A stretch of DNA of 40,328 bases from JAENVT01 sp031404635 (GTDB taxonomy: Bacteria; Actinomycetota; Acidimicrobiia; Acidimicrobiales; Ilumatobacteraceae): positions 1 to 40,328 of the forward strand of contig JANNHY010000033.1 of the NCBI GenBank assembly GCA_031404635.1, read 5' to 3'. Shown here in pieces: positions 24,417 to 32,016 of this stretch (position 1 is the stretch's first letter; each line of letters begins with the position of its first letter). The notes under the pieces are model-generated. The model had not been told where the DNA came from, did no database searches, and saw nothing but the letters and a program-made list of their open reading frames with translations. The position numbers and the translations under genes are program-made.

Positions 24417-24888
24417 ACAACGGTGGCGTAGGCGGTCGTTGGTCTTCGGCCGCTGTCGGCGGCGCTCGTCCAGCGCTGTCGGTCGTCGTCCGAATTGAGC
24501 AGGCCGAGACCAACTGGACGGGAACCATCGAGGACCTACGGGAGCGGACGAGCGCCACCGGTTCTAACGGCCGCAACGGCCGCTTCGGGTCGAAAGCCCG
24601 AAGGTCGCGCATCGCGACTGCTGAGGTCGGAGGGCCGAACGCACGCATCGCGCGGGTGGTGACGGGGCGGGGAGGAATGGGTGGGGCAGCCAGCCTGCCA
24701 ATGTCGACAATGACAGCGGCGAGTGTGAGTAGTTGCTCCGCAATGAGCCTGCCGGCGTACGGGCATTTCGGAGCCGAGTGTCTGCGTGGGGCCTGGCGAG
24801 TGCCATCACCCGTAGCGAGAAGGATCGACGCGTCGTTGAAGCGATCCTCGAGATCGTCGGAGGACAACCCTTCTCCAGCGTGGGCGCA
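24417..24888. other. Element-end block plus unassigned sequence
   Basis: Bases 24417-24610 repeat the non-coding block at 1382-1575, including the hairpin word AGCCCGAAGGTCGC 295 bp after its counterpart in att4. Bases 24617-24867 are open on the minus strand from a TTG at 24867 (reading SSDDLEDRFNDASILLATGD, then CPYAGRLIAEQLLTLAAVIV). That could be a small protein just downstream of the gene at 24889, but the frame runs on through the repeat and the start is poor, so I do not call it. Confidence 0.4.
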
Positions 24889-26055
24889 TCACGCTGGCGG
24901 GCGAGTCTCGAGGGCTCTGGTCCTTCGCTCTCGGGAAGTTGCCGGTAGGAAGCTCTGTAGAAGCTCGCGCGGCAGTCTTCGATGCCACGACAGGGGCGAG
25001 TGGCCCGCCTCGGCCGGAGCGTATCGGTCGGCAATCTCGTCAGCGATATCAGCGACTGCCTGCTGAGACTTGCCCGCCTCGCGCCAACCTGCACGAACAG
25101 CCAGCGACGCCTGAGTCAAGGTGGCCGCAAGCATCGAGATCACCGCGACCGCTGGCTCTGCACTGGTGAAGTGTCCGGCGGCATGACCGACGCTGGCACC
25201 GATGATCGAAGTCGTCGCATCCCTGCGTGCCCCAGCGAAGACCTGCGCCTTAGCCTCGCCCGCCTGCAGTCGGCGTACCGCCCGCACGGTAATCGCACCC
25301 ATCGAGAACAATGGGATCGCATCCATAAAATCGGCCATGGTCGCAAACGAATCCCAAGTGTCCATCGGGGGCAGACCCGAGACCACGTCGCTATCGAAGT
25401 CGGCTGACGACCTGCCGATGTCGACCACGACGCGCTGGTGACCCATCACGGATTCGCCGGCCGACACGACGTCGAAACCGTGACGAGCGGCGTCAGCGGC
25501 AGCGTCCGACGAGGCGAACACCACGGGCACATCCGGGTGGGCGGCGAAGTGTCGAGCGATCACTTCTGCAGAGCTGGCAATTTTCACGTTCGCGTTCACG
25601 ATGGCGAAACCTTGACGGTCGCTAAACACGAGGTCCGTTCCTGGGGTGGTAAACGGAATGAGTTGGGCTGTGACGGACCCCGTTGGCGCGGCGATGCCAC
25701 CGTTGGCAAGTTGGTCGAGGACCCATTGTTCGCCCGCGGCTCCCCGTACAGCGGTCAACGCGCCCCGCAACTGCTCGGCATCGGCTGTGTTGAACTCAAA
25801 GCTGGAGAGTCCCGCTCGATGCGCGGCCTCGGCGAGGTCGGTATCGCTCAAAAGCTCCGGCGTCTCGCCCGCCGACCGGTACGCGTCCACCCCTGCCGCG
25901 GCGATGACGAGCAGCGGGGTACCCGGACGTGTCTGCCGGGCGAGGTACGGGGATGCTGCCTTGTCGGAGATTGCCTCGAATTTCTCAGTCAGAGCTCGAA
26001 ACTCAGCGATCTCTGCCTCGCTGCCCTTCAGGACCCAAGGTGTCTTCGTGGTCAT
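24889..26055 (-). CDS. Unknown protein with Gly/Ala-rich helical C-terminal half
   Basis: This 388-residue protein has no recognised family. Residues ~1-200 look like an alpha/beta domain (TPLLVIAAAGVDAYRSAG, DLVFSDRQGFAIVNANVKIA, VPVVFASSDAAADAARHGFD). Residues ~250-330 contain small-residue-rich helices (SIIGASVGHAAGHF, AVAVISMLAATLTQASLAV) that could pack or insert in a membrane. Its start overlaps the stop of the upstream coiled-coil gene by four bases (ATGA at 26052-26055), so they form one operon and probably one complex. This is a candidate two-gene system of unknown role inside a defence-rich element. Confidence 0.6.
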   Translation of the reverse strand: MTTKTPWVLKGSEAEIAEFRALTEKFEAISDKAASPYLARQTRPGTPLLVIAAAGVDAYRSAGETPELLSDTDLAEAAHRAGLSSFEFNTADAEQLRGALTAVRGAAGEQWVLDQLANGGIAAPTGSVTAQLIPFTTPGTDLVFSDRQGFAIVNANVKIASSAEVIARHFAAHPDVPVVFASSDAAADAARHGFDVVSAGESVMGHQRVVVDIGRSSADFDSDVVSGLPPMDTWDSFATMADFMDAIPLFSMGAITVRAVRRLQAGEAKAQVFAGARRDATTSIIGASVGHAAGHFTSAEPAVAVISMLAATLTQASLAVRAGWREAGKSQQAVADIADEIADRYAPAEAGHSPLSWHRRLPRELLQSFLPATSRERRTRALETRPPA

Positions 26056-26357
26056 TGAGACAGACCGTTTGCCCGAAGAATCTCGCGCAGCTGATCGATC
26101 TCGACGTTCTTGGCCTTCAGGACAGCGTCCAGGCGCTGCAACGCGTCGGACAAGCGGCCACTGACATCCTCGATGTCGCGCTTGTATTTCTTACCACCAA
26201 GCCAGTACTGCGCAACCGTCGTCGACGTGTCGCGAACTGTTCGCTGGGTCTTGTTGATCACCTTGCCGCCGACTTTGAGAGTAGCCCAACCGACCTTGCC
26301 AACCTTCTTCGCCTTGTCCACCTTCGACGTCGGCTTCTCAGCTCCATGCTCGCTCAC
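26052..26357 (-). CDS. Small basic coiled-coil protein, operon partner of the unknown gene
   Basis: This is a protein of ~101 residues. A Lys-rich N-terminal segment (KVDKAKKVGKVGWATLKVGG) is followed by KYKRDIEDVSGRLSDALQRL, then DAVLKAKNVEIDQLREIL, a heptad-like coiled coil. I prefer the GTG at 26357, which has a GAGGAGG site, over the GTG at 26372 that lies within that site. The overlap with the downstream gene indicates co-translation. The coiled coil suggests oligomerisation or binding to the partner. Not recognised. Confidence 0.55.
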   Translation of the reverse strand: MSEHGAEKPTSKVDKAKKVGKVGWATLKVGGKVINKTQRTVRDTSTTVAQYWLGGKKYKRDIEDVSGRLSDALQRLDAVLKAKNVEIDQLREILRANGLSQ

Positions 26358-26496
26358 CGCAGGCCTCCTCACGCCACCGTCCGATTTCCCGATCAGCGTA
26401 CGGCGGTGGCCGAGTCAGCGACTGTGGCCGCAACAAGTACACCGGGTCCCCGCGTCGTCCAACAACGCATGCGGACAGCCCCGATTATTGTGCCGG

Positions 26497-27429
26497 TTAC
26501 GTCGACACAAGGTCGGGCACCCCACGTTGGGGCAGACCGAACAACCGCGTGGAGCTTTCCATCAAGCGGAAGGCGCCCACAACGAACCGGCCAAGTTGAT
26601 ACTTGCCCTCCTGGCTCGAGAGCCCATAGTGAGCGGCCCAGTCCCAGTACTCGCCCCAGAGTTCGCCTTCCCATGCGCCGTGGTCTCCGTCGGCGAAATC
26701 GCGTGTGACCCTGTCGTCGTCTGCAGCGGAGGTCATTAAGCGCATTGCCAATCGTTGCCGTTGGATCCACGTCCAGACGTCAGTCTCCACTTGCCCGAGC
26801 TGTAGGTCTTCGCGATCGTGTAACTCATTCGGAGCGGCCAGGAAACGTTGCTTCCAGCCCGGCTGGTCCATCCCCGCGTGGGAGGTCAACGGGCCATGAA
26901 CGCGCCACACGCTCCTCAACATGCCGACGCTGCACCCGACGAGGCTCGCCAGTTCCACCCGGCCACGGTTGGTTGTGATGTTGAGATCGATCGCCCGATC
27001 CCAGTACATCCTCGTCTTTCCTGGCCCCCACCCTTTCTCTAGTCCCAAGGAAGTGCGCGCATCGTCGGCCGCTACTGTGTACTCCTGGCGGTCTCGCCCG
27101 TAGTGATTTAGGTCGTTGTGCACCCAACTGAACACCTCGTGCCAGGCTGATTCGTCAACCGTTAGTTTCTCGCCCGGCTTGGGTTCGATGACCAGTTCAG
27201 GCAGTTCGTGCGCGATTCGCTCGGGGCTCCAGCCCCACTGCGCCAGTTGGTCGCGGGCCCGGCCGTCGTCGTCGAGCAATGCTGCAATCGGATAGTCCTG
27301 GCCGGTGAGATCGACGACGCGACGCCCGGTTTGGGATGGCCTTTTCGATCTCCTTGCGAGCGCCGCGACTGAATGTCCATCGAGGCACGCCGTCAACGTC
27401 TTGGCTCGTCGGCCCGACCTTCTCGCCAA
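26497..27429 (-). CDS. Hypothetical protein, possible frameshift near the N-terminus
   Basis: The frame encodes 310 residues with no recognised domain. The part from about residue 35 onward (DLTGQDYPIAALLDDDGRAR, WSPERIAHELPEL) looks genuine, with several Trp-rich segments near the C-terminus (WEGELWGEYWDWAAHYGLSS). The first ~35 residues are Arg-rich and unlikely. In a neighbouring frame the DNA from 27388 reads MPRWTFSRGARKEIEKAIPN, a much better N-terminus. A single-base shift near 27325 would join the two. The 5' end overlaps the truncated ATPase gene on the opposite strand. The downstream 26358-26496 interval holds nothing that I can identify. Confidence 0.5.
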   Translation of the reverse strand: MARRSGRRAKTLTACLDGHSVAALARRSKRPSQTGRRVVDLTGQDYPIAALLDDDGRARDQLAQWGWSPERIAHELPELVIEPKPGEKLTVDESAWHEVFSWVHNDLNHYGRDRQEYTVAADDARTSLGLEKGWGPGKTRMYWDRAIDLNITTNRGRVELASLVGCSVGMLRSVWRVHGPLTSHAGMDQPGWKQRFLAAPNELHDREDLQLGQVETDVWTWIQRQRLAMRLMTSAADDDRVTRDFADGDHGAWEGELWGEYWDWAAHYGLSSQEGKYQLGRFVVGAFRLMESSTRLFGLPQRGVPDLVST

Positions 27430-27997
27430 GGTAAACGGGAGCCTGAGCGATCTCGAGACCGGCTATGAGCTCGTGGTGAATTTGTGGAAGGGGCCGACCG
27501 GGGACATCGTCGAGGATCTCGTACCAGCCCTACTGGTGCCAAGCCTTCGACACCTTGCTTCTGGTGTGTCGATCAGCCCGTCTGATGCTGGTTTCGGTCT
27601 CTCGCAACTCTTGCCGTTCATCATCGATGCCCATCAGCGCGAACTCAGTCTGATCTGCATCGAACAACCGGAACTGCACTTGCATCCTCGGCTGCAAGCA
27701 CGAGTCGGACAGGTGCTCCGAAACGCTGTGAGAGGCAGGAACCGCAATCGCTTTCTGATCGAAACTCACAGCGAACACCTGCTACTTCGCCTTCAGCGGC
27801 TCATTCGCGAGGGGATGCTTCCTGCCGACGCAGTTACCGTCCTTTACGTTGACAACCAGACCTACGACGAGGAATCCGATTCGTACGAGCCTTCAATCAA
27901 GTCAAGTATTGTGGAGTTGAGACTCACTCCGTCAGGCCAGTTGCTGGACCCATGGCCAGGTGGCTTCTTCGGAGAGCGGTGGGAGGAGATGCGGTGA
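27305..27997 (+). CDS. AAA ATPase C-terminal half (DUF3696-like), N-terminally truncated
   Basis: From about 27430 the protein matches the C-terminal half of OLD/SMC-like AAA ATPases of the DUF3696 kind. It has GFGLSQLLPFIIDAH (ABC-signature region), LICIEQPELHLHPRLQ (Walker B with catalytic Glu), FLIETHSEHLLLRLQRLI (H-loop) and a PGGFFGERW end. Walker A and the whole N-terminal domain are missing; the upstream sequence belongs to a gene on the other strand. The real coding remnant probably begins near 27430 even though the frame is open from 27305. It overlaps the next gene by four bases (GTGA at 27994). It cannot hydrolyse ATP by itself as it stands. Confidence 0.75.
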   Translation: MRSTTRRPVWDGLFDLLASAATECPSRHAVNVLARRPDLLAKVNGSLSDLETGYELVVNLWKGPTGDIVEDLVPALLVPSLRHLASGVSISPSDAGFGLSQLLPFIIDAHQRELSLICIEQPELHLHPRLQARVGQVLRNAVRGRNRNRFLIETHSEHLLLRLQRLIREGMLPADAVTVLYVDNQTYDEESDSYEPSIKSSIVELRLTPSGQLLDPWPGGFFGERWEEMR

Positions 27998-29031
27998 CAT
28001 CCGCTTCTCCCACCTTGCTTCCTTGGATCCTTGTCGACCCAGCGCTCAGCGATTGGGAAGACCCGTGCCCGGCCGAGTGCAATACTCGAAATGTGACCGA
28101 GTTCCTACGGCGCCACTGCTCGGTCGTCATCGGCGAACTCGACTATGAGTCGATCGTTGAGCGAGCCAACGACGGACGTGACTCCTCGTTTCGGTACTTG
28201 CGCGAGGCGTTGCTCCGATGCCCACTCCATCGTCAGGGCCTCAGTCTGGATGAACCGGACGAGGTACTGGCACCCGACAAGTCCGGCATCCGGGTATGCG
28301 CCGCACTCGTCGATTCCTCGAGGTTGGAAGCGATTGAAATGCTCGGGAGGCAGAAGGCCAAGGTACTGAATGGCGCTTTGGAGTTGATAAACAGTTCGTT
28401 CCGGCGCGAGGTCGAGGACGCCCGAGTTCGCAAATTCCACCCAGGCGCGGAGCCGATACGAATTTGGAATGAGGTACTTGAGCCGTTCACCCGCTCGCCC
28501 GTACTCAATGTCTACGAGAGCTATATCTTCAACCCGTTCACTTGGGACGAGCCTCACATCCCGCCGACTGGGCTCGTGTGGTTCTTGCGGAAACTTGCCG
28601 CAAGGGCGGCCCGTGACGCCGAACCGCTCGACGTCGTTGTCCGTGGCGGGTTCCACTGGGTGGCTCCGCAGCGCTATCGAGAGGTTCGGGACCGAATGAG
28701 GCAGCGATGCGCCGAACTTGTCGCAGCGATGCTTCCCGACGTGAGGTTGTACCTCGAACCGTTATATCCGCGTATACACGACCGGTACCTGTTGGCAAGA
28801 CGCCCCGACCAGTCAAGCCGTGTACTCGAATCCGGATACCCCGTCATCTCGAACCTTGGCAAGTTCGTGGGAATTCCCAAGCAACCTAGCCACGCCTCCA
28901 AGCGGGACCCAGAGGAGCCCAAGCCAGAGGTGTACAGCTTCACGTGTGACGATCAGCAAGCAAACAACCGCGTGCGTGAGCGCGAGTGGGCGGCAGCGAA
29001 CTCCCATGTCCTCTTCACGGAGCGCCCCTGA
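27994..29031 (+). CDS. Unknown partner of the DUF3696-like ATPase, possible effector
   Basis: This 345-residue protein starts at a GTG that overlaps the ATPase stop. No family is firmly recognised. Notable segments are SRLEAIEMLGRQKAKVLNG, NVYESYIFNPFTWDE, the strand LDVVVRGGFHWVAP and, near residue 255, LYPRIHDRYLLARR. The H-D-R-Y-L-L motif in a strand context resembles the active-site or ligand segment of phospholipase-D/MIT-C-like folds, so a nuclease or related effector is possible. ATPase-plus-unknown pairs of this arrangement are typical of anti-phage systems. This gene looks intact while its ATPase is truncated. Confidence 0.55.
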   Translation: MTSASPTLLPWILVDPALSDWEDPCPAECNTRNVTEFLRRHCSVVIGELDYESIVERANDGRDSSFRYLREALLRCPLHRQGLSLDEPDEVLAPDKSGIRVCAALVDSSRLEAIEMLGRQKAKVLNGALELINSSFRREVEDARVRKFHPGAEPIRIWNEVLEPFTRSPVLNVYESYIFNPFTWDEPHIPPTGLVWFLRKLAARAARDAEPLDVVVRGGFHWVAPQRYREVRDRMRQRCAELVAAMLPDVRLYLEPLYPRIHDRYLLARRPDQSSRVLESGYPVISNLGKFVGIPKQPSHASKRDPEEPKPEVYSFTCDDQQANNRVREREWAAANSHVLFTERP

Positions 29032-29112
29032 ATACTAGGTCAAGCCCCTGCTAGGTCCTGCCACTCGGACACCCTGGCGAACAGGTCGGGCGGCCGCTTC
29101 ACGCCTTGAATA

Positions 29113-29325
29113 CTAGACAGAGTTTGTATAAGTCCGCCACGTACTTTTGCGTACCTGCGGAGGTCGTGACGATGCGTCGGCAGCGTTGATTGCAGCATGG
29201 ACGGCAAGGCTGGTCGCAGCGATGAAGCGACCTTGATCGACCTCGCTCGCGGCAGCGTCGGCGTTGCCGGTATATGCGCGAACCTGAGCGCCGGACACGG
29301 GCTTGGTGCGCATCGGCTTAGGCAT
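29113..29325 (-). pseudogene. HEPN-domain protein, truncated
   Basis: The first ~50 residues (SGAQVRAYTGNADAAASEVD, then ATSLAVHAAINAADA) match the start of small HEPN proteins, in which AxSLAVHAxIxAADA is the first long helix. The conserved R-x4-H RNase region that should follow is absent, and the frame degrades into unrelated sequence and stops at 29113. It overlaps the upstream MNT gene by eight bases. An intact protein would be the toxin of an MNT/HEPN pair. Here the toxin is apparently dead. The 29032-29112 gap holds no gene. Confidence 0.6.
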
Positions 29326-29941
29326 GGATTGCCTCGCTGAGCTCGCGGATGGTCAGTCCGTGGACCACGACTCCGTCGCGGTGGATATCGCGCCACAGCT
29401 GCTTGTTGCTTCGCAAACGTGATTGTGCCTCGCTGGCGCTGACCTCGAGGATCTGGACTGTGTTGCCGGCTGTGGCCGTTGCCTCGTTGCGCCAGTTTTC
29501 GATCGACGCTGACCAGTCTTCGTCGTCCTCGCTGGTTACGTTGGGACGAACGACGACGACATCGACATCGCTCTCGCGCCCGGCCGCGCCGCGGGCGAAA
29601 GAACCGAACACGATCACGCTCGCGGGTGGAATCGGTAAGGCGGCGGCTCCAAATCCGATGGTTTCGAGAACGGAGTTCCGCGAGCGAGCGAGGTCGATGA
29701 CGGCGCGCGCGCCGACGTTGGAACGGACGAGTCTGAACTGTGACGAAGGCGGCACTTCGCGTCGCTCGACAAGTCCAAGCTCGACCAAGCCGGGAAGCAC
29801 CCGTGAGGCCTGAGCGACGCTCACCCCGGCGAGACGGGCCAAGGTCCGCAGACTGAGTTCGGCCGTCGCATCAACGAGCACCGCGAGCACGCGGCCTTGC
29901 ACACCGGGAATGACCGCTTCGACAGGATGCACGAAATCCAT
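29318..29941 (-). CDS. MNT-type nucleotidyltransferase antitoxin with N-terminal winged helix
   Basis: The protein has 207 residues. Residues ~15-75 form a winged helix (LRTLARLAGVSVAQASRVLP, then VERREVP). The minimal nucleotidyltransferase core follows: VFGSFARG (111-118) and ESDVDVVVV with Asp125 and Asp127. MNT proteins neutralise HEPN toxins by polyadenylylating or AMPylating them. The extra winged helix suggests that it also autoregulates. The HEPN partner directly downstream is truncated, leaving an orphan antitoxin. An AACAATTGTT palindrome lies just upstream at 29975-29984 and could be its operator. Confidence 0.75.
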   Translation of the reverse strand: MDFVHPVEAVIPGVQGRVLAVLVDATAELSLRTLARLAGVSVAQASRVLPGLVELGLVERREVPPSSQFRLVRSNVGARAVIDLARSRNSVLETIGFGAAALPIPPASVIVFGSFARGAAGRESDVDVVVVRPNVTSEDDEDWSASIENWRNEATATAGNTVQILEVSASEAQSRLRSNKQLWRDIHRDGVVVHGLTIRELSEAIHA

Positions 29942-30298
29942 GAGCGAAACCTACATGTTGTGTTGCATAGAAGAAACAATTGTTCCTAATACGATACATG
30001 GCGCGATGTGTAGTACCGCCGCAGCATCGATGACGACTCGATGGTGTGTCGGGTGGACCTCAGCCGCGCAGGCTCGCTGTCTGCCAGCGCCCCGGTTGGC
30101 GGGCACTCACCACCGTGGCATCGACGACGCCCGCAACATCGCCAGAATCGTTCAACAGACGCTTCCCGACGTCGTCGTCACCTGACGGCCGAGATCTGGT
30201 CCAGTGGGGACAGAAGCATGCTCTCATGCCACGCTTTTGTGAGCGAGAGTCTCCTAAAGTTTGTAGAATCGTGGCGTACAGGGCTAGAGTTTTTACCC
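29942..30298. other. Intergenic region with A/T-rich palindrome
   Basis: This is the gap between the divergent MNT and AbiEi genes. It contains the perfect 10-bp palindrome AACAATTGTT at 29975-29984 in an A/T-rich patch that probably includes the MNT promoter. No other gene is convincing; the open frame entering the AbiEi gene from 30041 lacks a good upstream start. Confidence 0.4.
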
Positions 30299-30886
30299 GT
30301 GGAGAACCCCGTCGCTCGTCTGTTAGAAGTGGCCGCGCAGCAGCATGGTCTGTTCACGGTCGCGCAGGCTGCAGGGGTCGATGTCGCGGATGACCAGGTG
30401 CGTCGGATGGCTGCGACTGGCGTGCTCGAGCGGCGGGCTCAGGGCGTATACCGGATCTCGACGGTGCCGTTCGACGAGCAGACGGAGCTGATGGAGGCGG
30501 TGCTGTGGGCGAAGGGTCGTGGATTGATCGCCGGGGAATCGGGGCTGTTGCTCTGGGATTTGGCCGACGTGAACCCGCGCAAAATCCACATCGCCGTCCC
30601 ACCGGGCTACAGGCCCCGCCGAGCGGGCGGTGAGCTGTATCAGATCCACCACATCTTGGTCGAGGCCGCGGACCGCGACGAGGTGCATGGCGTGCCGGTG
30701 GTGTCTCCCGCCCTCGCAATCCGACAGGCCATCGACTGGGGTGTTGCCGGCGACATGATCGAGCAGGCCATCCGGCGCGCACAAGCCCGCGAACACATCG
30801 GAACGCAGACGGCGGCACGACTCCTCGTCCGCCTCTACGACCGCGCGCTGCCCAACAACAACCATGGCGGCGGCGATGGCCGCTGA
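30299..30886 (+). CDS. abiEi: AbiEi-family antitoxin (type IV toxin-antitoxin)
   Basis: This 195-residue protein has an N-terminal winged helix (GLFTVAQAAGVDVADDQVRR, then GVLERRAQGVYRI) and an AbiEi-like core with IAGESGLLLWDLADVNPRKI, then HIAVPPGYRPRR and VSPALAIRQAIDWG. AbiEi proteins repress their operon and counter the AbiEii nucleotidyltransferase. I chose the GTG at 30299, just before the conserved start of the winged helix. The toxin gene at 30864 overlaps its 3' end. No damage is visible. Confidence 0.8.
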   Translation: MENPVARLLEVAAQQHGLFTVAQAAGVDVADDQVRRMAATGVLERRAQGVYRISTVPFDEQTELMEAVLWAKGRGLIAGESGLLLWDLADVNPRKIHIAVPPGYRPRRAGGELYQIHHILVEAADRDEVHGVPVVSPALAIRQAIDWGVAGDMIEQAIRRAQAREHIGTQTAARLLVRLYDRALPNNNHGGGDGR

Positions 30887-31736
30887 CCGTCGGCCCGGCA
30901 ACCTGGCCCACCTTGAGCGGCTGCTCAACGCGTGGTCGCGGGACAACACGGATGTACAAGCGACCGCCGGTCGCCTTCGACGGCTCGTTGCGATCTCGGT
31001 GCTCGCGACGATTCTCGACGGACTCGACCAGGGTGGTGCTGCCCGCCTCGCGTTCAAGGGTGGCGCGAGCATGGAGATCCGCTTCGGTCTCGCGGCCAGA
31101 GCATCACGGGATGTCGACGCGCTCGTAAACGTGAGCCTGGACGATGCATTCGCCGAGATCGGCGAGCGGCTGAACGCTGGCTGGGAGGGCTTCACAGGCA
31201 AGCTCACCGAACGCACTGAGACAACCAGAGCCGGCATCACTCCCGCCCCTCAGCGGTGCAAGATCAAGTTGGCGTATCACGACCGACCGTTCGCCACACT
31301 CGCCTTCGAACTCAGTCGAGCGGAGGCCAACTCATTCGAACTGCTCGAACAGATCCCCAACGCCGTCGACATGGACAAGGTTCAACTCGGTCCGGCAGCC
31401 GATGTCGTTGTCCTCAGCGTGCACTACCAGATCGCGCAGAAGCTCCACGCCTGCACGGAAGTGCCAGCAGAGGGTTCCAACCCGCGTGTCCACGACATCT
31501 ACGACATCCTGTTGCTCGCCGGCATCGTGGAGAACGCTCGGCTCGCTCAAACCCGGGCCGCATGCGAGGACACCTTCACGCACCGCGGCAAGCACGCGTG
31601 GCCACCGCCCCTGCCGGTGTGGGACGACTGGGAGCAGATCTGGGACGCGCTTGATGTGCCCGACGACGCCCGCTACTCCTACGCCGACGCACGCCAACGC
31701 TTCGAGCAACTCATCCAACAGATCGCTGAGGCGTAG
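30864..31736 (+). CDS. abiEii: AbiEii-family nucleotidyltransferase toxin
   Basis: This 290-residue protein belongs to the AbiEii/AbiGii family. LAFKGGASMEIRFGL (KGGAS at 65-69) and SRDVDALV (Asp83, Asp85) give the nucleotidyltransferase active site. SVHYQIAQKLHACTEV and RVHDIYDILLL give the C-terminal conserved region. Known members modify tRNA or use nucleotides to arrest growth, giving abortive infection or plasmid stabilisation. Start ATGs at 30864 and 30876 both overlap the antitoxin gene. With AbiEi it forms a complete type IV system, one of the few undamaged pairs in E4. Confidence 0.85.
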   Translation: MAAAMAADRRPGNLAHLERLLNAWSRDNTDVQATAGRLRRLVAISVLATILDGLDQGGAARLAFKGGASMEIRFGLAARASRDVDALVNVSLDDAFAEIGERLNAGWEGFTGKLTERTETTRAGITPAPQRCKIKLAYHDRPFATLAFELSRAEANSFELLEQIPNAVDMDKVQLGPAADVVVLSVHYQIAQKLHACTEVPAEGSNPRVHDIYDILLLAGIVENARLAQTRAACEDTFTHRGKHAWPPPLPVWDDWEQIWDALDVPDDARYSYADARQRFEQLIQQIAEA

Positions 31737-31833
31737 CCGTCGAGCTCTGAGCGAGATCGGGCCGAGGTCTACACCACGTCGTCGATCGTAAAGTCGGCTG
31801 CGCGATGCCCAATGGTCGTCGTAGATTCTCGCC

Positions 31834-32016
31834 GTGAGCACTGAGCCGAACGCACTGACGCCTACCGAGGCTGCCGTCGAGCGGACCTTGCGCGGCTGGT
31901 GTGCCGAGCTCGAGACAGGACGCAAATTCTGGTGGGGTGACTGGACCAGCATCATTCGCGACGTGCTCGTCGCCATGCGCACTGGAGAAGCCGTCGTCTA
32001 CGATGACGAGGACTGA
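31834..32016 (+). CDS. Small W-rich protein of unknown function, paralogue B
   Basis: This 60-residue protein is homologous to the one at 868-1056. The shared ordered motifs are EAAVERTLRGW, CAELE, KFWWGDW, SIIRDVLVAMRTGEA and a YDDED end. The start is a GTG. Its stop (TGA 32014-32016) abuts the stop of the convergent AbiEi-like gene, so the two share the palindrome TGATCA. Both copies lie upstream of the same type of att flank. Nothing in the sequence shows the function; conserved Trp and acidic residues suggest a protein-binding surface. Confidence 0.7.
   Translation: MSTEPNALTPTEAAVERTLRGWCAELETGRKFWWGDWTSIIRDVLVAMRTGEAVVYDDED

Noticed and set aside
24412..24867. Possible small protein downstream of the 24889 gene
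   Set aside because: Its last ~65 codons are the shared non-coding element-end block, and the TTG start lies too close to its purine stretch; it could only be a fortuitous fusion.
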